From positions 1 to 22,336 of the forward strand of contig CAZOJY010000052.1 in the NCBI GenBank assembly GCA_964580235.1: a DNA stretch of 22,336 nt. Reading direction: 5' to 3'. The notes beneath the pieces were generated by a model. That model worked only from the letters and a program-made list of their open reading frames with translations. It did no database searches and was not told the origin of the DNA. Origin of the DNA: G020348385 sp964580235. Lineage in GTDB: Bacteria > Acidobacteriota > Aminicenantia > Aminicenantales > Aminicenantaceae. Numbering within the stretch: position 1 is the first letter of the stretch; each line of letters begins with the position of its first letter. Of this stretch, positions 7,586-13,849 are shown in pieces. The translations under genes were made by a program, and so were the position numbers.

Positions 7586-7915
7586 TCAGTCGGCTGTCTT
7601 CGCCTTATGTTTGTCAGGCTTCTCCAAATACCCCCAAACCTTGGCAAAATAATTTATTTCCCCGGTAGATGGTTCGGAAAATTCCACCCGGAGCCCTTTG
7701 CTCTTGAAAATTTTCATCCATTCTTTGAGTTTGTCGGGCGAATAAACCGTGATTTCCGCCACAGGGCCCCCTTTTATAACCACTTTTTCCTGCATATTTT
7801 CAGGCATCATTTTTTTTGTTATGGCTGAAATCGTATCTTTCATTTCCTTGAGCAACCGGTTGGTTTCCTGTGTTTCCTTCAAAATATCACATAGGATTTC
7901 TTGTTCTTTATTCAT
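7586..7915 (-). CDS. Hypothetical protein with N-terminal coiled coil
   Basis: A 109-residue soluble protein of unknown function. Residues 1-37 (NKEQEILCDILKETQETNRLLKEMKDTISAITKKM) have the heptad spacing of a coiled coil and suggest oligomerisation. Residues 44-100 alternate beta strands and helix (KVVIKGGPVAEITVYSPDKLKEWMKIFKSKGLRVEFSE...EINYFAKVWGYLEKP), like a small alpha/beta domain. The ribosome-binding site is weak (GAAGT before the ATG). It begins 139 bases downstream of the sensor kinase stop on the same strand, so read-through from the kinase is possible. No family match is claimed. Confidence 0.65.
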   Translation of the reverse strand: MNKEQEILCDILKETQETNRLLKEMKDTISAITKKMMPENMQEKVVIKGGPVAEITVYSPDKLKEWMKIFKSKGLRVEFSEPSTGEINYFAKVWGYLEKPDKHKAKTAD

Positions 7916-8054
7916 TTTTCTACTTCACGCCTGTAATACTCCTTGATATTCCCGTTTGCGTTAGCTGCCGATGTCAACTGCATTGGCTCTAGAGGCAAAA
8001 TACCACGAATTCCATGGTTATAGGGAAAGAGATTACCAATTTAGAGGGGAAGAG

Positions 8055-10697
8055 TCAATTTGTCCATTCTACGATTATCTGTTCTAATTTTTCGGCTTTG
8101 ACCGGCCGCGACAGGAAATCATTCATCCCGGCCTCTAAGCATCGCTCCTTGCCTTCTTTAAACACATCAGCCGTCAGAGCTATGATCGGGAGGGTTGTAT
8201 TTCCTCTCTTTCTGATCTCTTCGGTCGCTTGGATACCGCTCATGACCGGCATATGGATATCCATCAGGCAGATATCAAAACTTTCGTTCATCGCTTTTTC
8301 CATGGCCTCTTTGCCGTTTGAGACGATCTCCCCTTCACACCCGAGTTTTTGCAGCAAGATTTCGATGAGTTTTTTATTGACAGGGTTATCCTCGGCCACC
8401 AAAACTCTGACTTTTTTACCTATCAATTCTTCGGCCATATGAGTCGTGACGATCTGCCCGTCAGAACGTTTGTCCCCCAAAACCGTTTTCATGACATTGA
8501 TAACACCCCGCTCTGTCACAGGCTTGGTTATGAAAGCATCGAATCCTGCGTCATTGGCTTCTTTTGCCGATCCCGGACTGGCATCCGACGATACGGCAAT
8601 AAGTTTCATGCTTTTAAAGTTGTTGCTTCTCACTTTGCGGGCAAACTCGTACCCATCCATCCCTGGCATCATGATGTCGGAGAGAATAAGGTCGGGAATC
8701 TCCTTCATTTTTTCCAATTCTTTCAGGCCCTGGACGGCGGTGACAGATTCGGCAACAATGTTTAAGCCCGCCTTTTTGCAGAATGTCTTCAAAAGGCGCC
8801 TGGCATTTTCATTGTCATCGACAATAAACACATTTTTGCCCGTGAGCTCCTCGGTATTGAGAGGCGAAATTTCCGCGATCACCGAAAGATCGCTTTCCTT
8901 GAGATTCAACGTAAATGTGAACTCGCTTCCCTCCCTCTCCTCAGATTCCACCCAGATCGAACCGTCCATCTTTTCGACCAAAGCCTTAGTTATAGCCAGC
9001 CCCAAACCCGTTCCTCCATATTTTCGGGTTGTCGATGAGTCTGCCTGGGTGAATGTTTCAAATATCAGCTTCTGTTTTTCGGGAGGAATCCCGATTCCCG
9101 TGTCTTGGACCGAAATTTGAATCGAATTGCCCGCTTTTTTTGAATGTTTGCCGGGTCTTTTTCCTGCCGTTGGTAATACACAAACTCCGATCTCTCCTTC
9201 TTCAGTGAATTTTATAGCATTGTTCAAAAGATTCAGGATGATTTGTCTTATGCGCGTGGGATCACCGACAAAGTTCATCGGCACCCTTTCATCATAATCG
9301 TAGTACAGCTCAATTTTTGAATTGGTAATTTTGGGCCTGGCAATTTTCAACACATCTTCAACAAGATGTTTCAGATTGAAGTCAATTCTTTCTAACTCGA
9401 TCTCTCCAGATTCGATTTTAGAAAAATCAAGAATGTCACTGATAAGAGCCAGGAGCAATTTCCCGCTCTCCCGGATTGTATCCACATAGTCTCTCTGGAT
9501 GTTATTCATCGTGGTGTCCGAGAGAATATCCGAAAAACCTATAACTGCATTCAGAGGAGTTCTGATCTCATGAGACATGTTTGCCAGAAACTCGCTTTTC
9601 GCTTGATTGGCCTGTTCGGCAGCTTCTTTGGCTTCGACGAGCTCTCTTTCATGTTTTTTTCGCTCAGTGATATCCACGGCCGCATATACAATTCCAGCCG
9701 GGTCCTCTTTTTTATCTTTAATCAACGATGCAGAAACACTCAACTCGACTTTCGTTCCATCCCTTCCCTTCCATTCCATCTCTTCATCATGAAGAGCCCA
9801 GCTTTTATTGATATTCGGAAAGAAATTTTTGTCGTTTATTTCAAATAGGCAGGATATGGGCTGTTCCTTCAGCTCCTCTTTTTTATACCCCAGGAGCTCG
9901 CACAGCGACCGATTCACGAAAGATATCCTCCCCGAGAGATTGACAACCGCTACCAGTCCTTCCGTGGTTTCGAGAATTTGGTTGGCGGCAAACGAAGGAG
10001 TTAAATCGATCAATCTGAAACGTATGATGGTCTGCCCGAGGATCAAGGCACAGACAAATACGGGAATGTATCCAAGAGGATAAACCTGAATCCCAAGCAC
10101 TCCCGCAAAATCGACAGCTCCCAGCAAGCCGACGGCGACCCCGAGAAATATTCCCATCAGCCTGCTGCGCTCCCGATCGGATGCGCTTTTCATGTATTCG
10201 AGCCAGATCAAATCCAGGCTGATCAACATAAAAAGGGCGAGATAGGCGATCAAGAAGTATCCATAAGGACCATATTGTGCATAATAGCCCCACGGCATAG
10301 AGGACACGCTTTTGATAAAATAGGGGGTAGAAAAAAAACCTAGACAAAATCCCCCAGACAGGATGAGAGTTGCCCAGGCAAAAAATCTATATTTCCTGTA
10401 TTGTTGGATGATATCAAGAGTGAATATAAAAAAGAAGGAGGGAATAAAGGCCACGCCGATGTGCTCGATTTTGGCCCAGAAGAGGGCCACATTCTCACTC
10501 GAAGCCGAATAGAGCCAGGGCAAAGAACCCAACCACACAAAAATGCTGATGGTGACCAGGAAAAAAGAAGAGTTGACCTTTGACGCCCTGTCCCTTATCA
10601 GGGTCACAAAACCAAGGACAAGCATCAAGAATCCGACAATGAGAGGGGCAATGGCATAAATATTCAGCCGCAAAAAAAGCGCCTCTATATTTTCCAT
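8055..10697 (-). CDS. Hybrid sensor histidine kinase, 7TM-PAS-HisKA-HATPase-REC-REC
   Basis: An 880-residue membrane signalling kinase. Residues 1-230 hold about seven hydrophobic helices, matching the 7TM input module of histidine kinases. A PAS domain follows at about 235-345 (ILETTEGLVAVVNLSGRISFVNRSLCELLGY...VDITERK). The HisKA motif is NMSHEIRTPLN with phospho-accepting His376. The ATPase domain has the N box NLLNNAIKFTEEG (489-501), G1 DTGIGIP (532-538) and G2 GGTGLGLAI (561-569). Receiver 1 (622-740) has Asp627/Asp628, acceptor Asp674 and Lys725. Receiver 2 (765-875) has Glu769/Asp770 and acceptor Asp813, but the conserved lysine is Arg864 (FLSRPV). No Hpt domain or DNA-binding output is present. 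It is divergent from the ECF sigma gene across 104-170 bases. A TTGACG on the minus strand at 10756-10751 could be its -35, but no good -10 is seen. Confidence 0.93.
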   Translation of the reverse strand: MENIEALFLRLNIYAIAPLIVGFLMLVLGFVTLIRDRASKVNSSFFLVTISIFVWLGSLPWLYSASSENVALFWAKIEHIGVAFIPSFFFIFTLDIIQQYRKYRFFAWATLILSGGFCLGFFSTPYFIKSVSSMPWGYYAQYGPYGYFLIAYLALFMLISLDLIWLEYMKSASDRERSRLMGIFLGVAVGLLGAVDFAGVLGIQVYPLGYIPVFVCALILGQTIIRFRLIDLTPSFAANQILETTEGLVAVVNLSGRISFVNRSLCELLGYKKEELKEQPISCLFEINDKNFFPNINKSWALHDEEMEWKGRDGTKVELSVSASLIKDKKEDPAGIVYAAVDITERKKHERELVEAKEAAEQANQAKSEFLANMSHEIRTPLNAVIGFSDILSDTTMNNIQRDYVDTIRESGKLLLALISDILDFSKIESGEIELERIDFNLKHLVEDVLKIARPKITNSKIELYYDYDERVPMNFVGDPTRIRQIILNLLNNAIKFTEEGEIGVCVLPTAGKRPGKHSKKAGNSIQISVQDTGIGIPPEKQKLIFETFTQADSSTTRKYGGTGLGLAITKALVEKMDGSIWVESEEREGSEFTFTLNLKESDLSVIAEISPLNTEELTGKNVFIVDDNENARRLLKTFCKKAGLNIVAESVTAVQGLKELEKMKEIPDLILSDIMMPGMDGYEFARKVRSNNFKSMKLIAVSSDASPGSAKEANDAGFDAFITKPVTERGVINVMKTVLGDKRSDGQIVTTHMAEELIGKKVRVLVAEDNPVNKKLIEILLQKLGCEGEIVSNGKEAMEKAMNESFDICLMDIHMPVMSGIQATEEIRKRGNTTLPIIALTADVFKEGKERCLEAGMNDFLSRPVKAEKLEQIIVEWTN

Positions 10698-10759
10698 CTG
10701 ACCTGAAACACCTCCACAGGCCTTTAATGTTTACAAATGAGGCATTTTTACGTCAATCA

Positions 10760-10778
10760 CCGGAAGGGAGGATTCCGG
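10760..10778. promoter_or_regulatory. Inverted repeat in divergent intergenic region, possible operator
   Basis: CCGGAA at 10760-10765 and TTCCGG at 10773-10778 form a perfect 6-base inverted repeat around seven bases. It lies between the divergent sensor-kinase and ECF sigma genes. Its GC-rich arms stand out from the AT-rich surroundings. It could be a binding site that controls one or both genes; this is inferred from symmetry and position only. Confidence 0.35.
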
Positions 10779-10790
10779 GGGTGAATTTTT

Positions 10791-10805
10791 CTGAATAATT
10801 TATGA
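10791..10805. repeat. Copy of the AT-rich palindrome family upstream of the ECF gene
   Basis: CTGAATAATTTATGA matches CTGGATAATTTATGA at 26-40 in 14 of 15 positions. It covers the left arm and centre of the palindrome; the right arm is not kept. It overlaps a possible -10 (GATAAT, 10804-10809) for the sigma factor operon. Confidence 0.5.
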
Positions 10806-10867
10806 TAATAAACAAAATAATGGAGGAAGAAGGTCCTAAGAAACAGAGCGGCATAATCTGGAAAAAT

Positions 10868-11380
10868 ATGAATTTAGAGGAACTTTACGACCGCTACGGA
10901 GAGAAATTGTATCAATATCTGGTACTCAGGCTCGGTTCGTGCCAAGATGCCGAGGATATCCTGCAGGAGGCTTTTTATCGCTTCAGCCGTTATTCGGTGC
11001 GCTGGAAAATGGTCAAGAATCCCAAGGCCTTTGCGTTCAAGGTTGTAAGAAACGAGGCCAACCGTTTTCTCAAACGGAAGATCGCACATGAAAAAACCAT
11101 GGATCTGAATCCAGCCCGCAAAAACGCCATCGCCTCGGTTATTCAGGGGCCTGATCAAAAATCAGAGAATGTTTTAGCAGAGTCACTGGCACGGCTGCCA
11201 GNNNNNNNNNNNNNNNNNNNNNNNNNNNNNNNNNNNNNNNNNNNNNNNNNNNNNNNNNNNNNNNNNNNNNNNNNNNNNNNNNNNNNNNNNNNNNNNNNNN
11301 NCACGGCTGCCAGCCGGTACAGGTACGCCTTATCCAAACTGCGCCTAATTTTGGAGGGCAGGAATGAAAAAGGAAAATAA
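10868..11380 (+). CDS. ECF-type RNA polymerase sigma factor, interrupted by an assembly gap
   Basis: Directs RNA polymerase to a small regulon, usually under control of a membrane anti-sigma factor. Region 2 is clear: LEELYDRYGEKLYQYLVLRLGSCQDAEDILQEAFYRF, followed by PKAFAFKVVRNEANRFLKRK. After LARLP the sequence is replaced by 100 N. It resumes with TAASRYRYALSKLRLIL, the recognition-helix end of region 4. About 30 residues of region 4 are expected in the gap, close to what the N run allows, so the gene is probably intact in the organism. The frame is open from ATG 10802, but no ribosome-binding site precedes 10802 or 10820 and a possible -10 lies at 10804. ATG 10868 has GGAA just upstream and starts where the family usually starts. 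It overlaps the next gene by 17 bases. Confidence 0.85.
   Translation: MNLEELYDRYGEKLYQYLVLRLGSCQDAEDILQEAFYRFSRYSVRWKMVKNPKAFAFKVVRNEANRFLKRKIAHEKTMDLNPARKNAIASVIQGPDQKSENVLAESLARLPXXXXXXXXXXXXXXXXXXXXXXXXXXXXXXXXXXTAASRYRYALSKLRLILEGRNEKGK
11202..11301. other. Assembly gap of 100 N
   Basis: Exactly 100 unknown bases inside the sigma-factor gene, the customary filler for a gap of uncertain length. The 12 bases before it (11190-11201) and after it (11302-11313) are identical, CACGGCTGCCAG. The two copies are read in different frames of the protein (ARLP before, TAAS after). Confidence 0.99.
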
Positions 11381-11789
11381 CAAAAAAACCGAAGATTTTC
11401 TGGAAGATTTTTCTTTCAAGCCTGCTCCTTCAATACTGAAAGGAAAAATACTCGGTTATTCCCGCCAACGACAAAAAACAAATCATGTGAGAGTGGCCTT
11501 CCTGTGGAAAGGTCTGGTGGGGTGTGTTCTGCTGCTGATACTCGTTATAGCAATCGATGCCGCCATTACACATGCACAAAATAAGCGCTTTTCTTCCATT
11601 TTACAGAAAGAACAGGAATCGATCGAAATAACGGGGGAAGAACGCTCCCTGATTAAAGACGTCATCGGGGAATTTTCAGACTCGACAAAAAGCGACGCCA
11701 GCATAAAGCTTTATGATTTTCTGGGAAAAAAGAAAAACAAGAGGCGCCAGACTGAATGGAGGGAATATTGGGAAAAGGAGATTGAATGA
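11364..11789 (+). CDS. Single-pass membrane protein, candidate anti-sigma factor
   Basis: A 141-residue protein with a cytoplasmic-looking N-terminus (1-43), one membrane helix at about 48-68 (WKGLVGCVLLLILVIAIDAAI) and a charged, helical extracytoplasmic part of about 70 residues. It overlaps the ECF sigma gene by 17 bases and has a strong GGAGGGCAGGA ribosome-binding site, so the two are translationally coupled. The position and topology are those of an anti-sigma factor. The zinc-binding HxxxCxxC motif of the common ZAS class is absent, so if it is one it belongs to another type. The next gene begins one base after its stop. Confidence 0.7.
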   Translation: MKKENNKKTEDFLEDFSFKPAPSILKGKILGYSRQRQKTNHVRVAFLWKGLVGCVLLLILVIAIDAAITHAQNKRFSSILQKEQESIEITGEERSLIKDVIGEFSDSTKSDASIKLYDFLGKKKNKRRQTEWREYWEKEIE

Positions 11790-11790
11790 T

Positions 11791-13116
11791 ATGAAAACAC
11801 GAAAGATCTTCAGCAGGATTTTACTGTACCTGATGGTCATTTTGACGATTGGGCTTCTAATTCGAGCATACTTCAACTACAGAATGGGCGATAAGCTGGA
11901 AGCGTATTTTGGAGACCGTCAAGCCGAAGGTGTGGCTCTCAGCAGGAAGGCCCTGATGCCTGAATGCAGCGATGCCGATAACGGGGCCAACCTGTGGAGG
12001 GCGGCAGAAGCTCTTTATTCTAACGAAGGAATGAACGTCGCATTATTACGAGATGTCATGAAATCTATTTTCCATGGAGTTCCCATAACACCTGAGGAGA
12101 GAAAAGAACTAAACAGCATGATCGAAAAAAACACAAGAGTCTTGCAATTCATGGAAGAGGCATCGGAAAAACCCTGCTTTCGTTACGGGGATTGGGGCAA
12201 GAATCTCTATGACATACGGATTCCCGACGCCGTCAAAATGATCAATTCCATCAGGCTCATCGGGATCGATGCCGTCTTTAAAGCAGAAGAGGGACAAATA
12301 CAGGAAGCCATCGATCAGATCCGCTGGGGGATGCGTTTTGTTGGAAGAACCATGGACGAACCCTTCCTTATCACAGGATTGATCGCCACTGCCAACATGA
12401 AATATCTTCATACTTGCCTCAAACAAATCGTCAGCGGGAAAGATTTCGCTCCCGAAACTCTCCGGAAACTCATCCAGGATATGGATCCGGAAGCCTGGCG
12501 GGAAAAATTCACCAGGGGAATTCAAGGAGAGCGGGTATTTTTCCTCGAGAATGCGTTAGCCGTTTTGGAGGGAGAAAGGGATGTCCTCGGTTTTAACCTG
12601 GGAGATACCATCTTTTTTTGGATCATCCGTCCTCTAACAAAAGCAGACACTCTCTGGGCCATGAAAATGTTTGACAAAGTCGAATCTTCATCCCAATTGC
12701 CATTTTACGAAATCAAAGAATTCCACAAAGGCCTATCCGAAGAATTCGATTCAATTCCGTGGTCTTTCCGCCTTTCCGAATTAATGTTTCCTAACTTTTC
12801 TTCTGCTTGGCTGAAAGAAGCGATCTTGGAAGCGTTCATGGGGACAGGACAGATAGCCCTAGCTTCCAAAATATACAAGAATCAAGAAGGCCATTTTCCT
12901 GAAGAAATTTCGGCACTCGTACCTGATATCTTGGAGAAAGAACCGATCGATCCCTTCACAGGAAATCCCTATATTTACAAACTTCAGGAGAATGGCTTTG
13001 TCGTATACAGCGTCGGATCCAACGAAAAGGACGATGGCGGCCGAGGAACTTTCCAAGTCACCAAACTCGTGATGGAAAAAGACGATGACTGGCCATGGAG
13101 AGAGAAAATAAAATAA
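11791..13116 (+). CDS. Membrane-anchored protein of unknown function, third gene of the ECF unit
   Basis: A 441-residue protein with an uncleaved-looking signal anchor (MKTRKIFSRILLYLMVILTIGLLIRAYF). A large, mostly helical extracytoplasmic domain follows. Near the C-terminus is a block starting DPFTGNP at 387, with VYSVGSNEKDDGG at 405-417. This kind of tail (asp-pro-phe-thr-gly, then val-tyr-ser-val-gly, then asp-asp-gly-gly) recurs in uncharacterised exported proteins of planctomycetes and relatives, and resembles the ends of type II secretion pseudopilins. No catalytic motif is recognised. ATG 11791 has AAGGAG ten bases upstream and follows the previous stop by one base. The upstream frame opening at 11713 would overlap that gene by 77 bases. 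It may be the sensor or main target of the sigma/anti-sigma pair. Confidence 0.75.
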   Translation: MKTRKIFSRILLYLMVILTIGLLIRAYFNYRMGDKLEAYFGDRQAEGVALSRKALMPECSDADNGANLWRAAEALYSNEGMNVALLRDVMKSIFHGVPITPEERKELNSMIEKNTRVLQFMEEASEKPCFRYGDWGKNLYDIRIPDAVKMINSIRLIGIDAVFKAEEGQIQEAIDQIRWGMRFVGRTMDEPFLITGLIATANMKYLHTCLKQIVSGKDFAPETLRKLIQDMDPEAWREKFTRGIQGERVFFLENALAVLEGERDVLGFNLGDTIFFWIIRPLTKADTLWAMKMFDKVESSSQLPFYEIKEFHKGLSEEFDSIPWSFRLSELMFPNFSSAWLKEAILEAFMGTGQIALASKIYKNQEGHFPEEISALVPDILEKEPIDPFTGNPYIYKLQENGFVVYSVGSNEKDDGGRGTFQVTKLVMEKDDDWPWREKIK

Positions 13117-13128
13117 AGGATAGATCAC

Positions 13129-13830
13129 CTATTCTGAGATCAATAGGGTTTTGGGGTCAAGTTTTATGTTCAAATCCCCGGGAGGCGGATTGTCATAGTT
13201 CTTGACTAAGCTGAGACCCACATGCTCGTCCTGGAAAGCTAGAGTGATGAGTACGTCGATCTGATCCAAATACCCCATAAGCTCATTGGGCAGCCCGTTT
13301 TCATCAAATAAAGGATATTCCCCTTTCAAGGAAGCACTGAACCAGATGCGCAGGCTCATTTTTTGGGCGAATTCTTTAAATTTCTTCAAATCTTCGGCTG
13401 TGGATTTCCGAAAATCATACCCATCCACCATGATAGTATCTGCGGCAAAATCCCCGTAATCAATCATCGCCGCCACAGTTTTTAACACCTGGTCTGTGTT
13501 GGCCGCATCCTGTTTGAAATTCATGATCACACGGTTCCGGATGATTTCATCATGAACTTCGAGGGCCGATTCCAGTTGCCGTTTTTTGGCAATCTTTTTA
13601 AAAATATCTTCATACCGCGTGATGATATAATCCACGCGGGTGGCATACGATACATGGATCACAGGCTTATCCTGAAAGAGTTTGTCTGTGGAAAGATGAA
13701 CGAGACAGGCCGTCTTTCCTACACCTTTTCGAGAAGCGAGTATGCCGATATTCCCGTCTTTTAATCCGCCATGGATGGCCTTTTCCAGAATCCGCAAGGG
13801 ACTTCTTCTGATCAACTCTTTTTTCACCAT
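13129..13830 (-). CDS. P-loop ATPase (RecA/KaiC-like) encoded after EF-G
   Basis: A 233-residue soluble protein. Residues 27-44 (NIGILASRKGVGKTACLV) form a Walker A loop with Lys39 and Thr40; its first glycine is Ala32. TIMVDGYDF at 132-140 is a Walker B strand ending in Asp136. The spacing and the lack of other nucleotidase signatures suggest a single RecA/KaiC/Rad55-like ATPase domain, but the partner and substrate are unknown. AGGAG lies nine bases before the ATG. It starts 19 bases after the EF-G stop, so it is almost certainly co-transcribed with it, and it meets the upstream plus-strand gene tail to tail with 12 bases between. A link to translation is inferred from position only. Confidence 0.75.
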   Translation of the reverse strand: MVKKELIRRSPLRILEKAIHGGLKDGNIGILASRKGVGKTACLVHLSTDKLFQDKPVIHVSYATRVDYIITRYEDIFKKIAKKRQLESALEVHDEIIRNRVIMNFKQDAANTDQVLKTVAAMIDYGDFAADTIMVDGYDFRKSTAEDLKKFKEFAQKMSLRIWFSASLKGEYPLFDENGLPNELMGYLDQIDVLITLAFQDEHVGLSLVKNYDNPPPGDLNIKLDPKTLLISE

Positions 13831-13849
13831 GTTATCGTCTCCTAATCTA

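Noticed and set aside
11190..11313. Joining the two flanks of the gap through the shared 12-mer
   Set aside because: The joined frame would read ARLPAGTG and lose the region 4 sequence SRYRYALSKLRLIL that is plainly in frame after the gap.
11713..13116. Start at 11713 for the third gene of the ECF unit
   Set aside because: It would overlap the preceding gene by 77 bases; ATG 11791 has AAGGAG upstream and begins a signal anchor.
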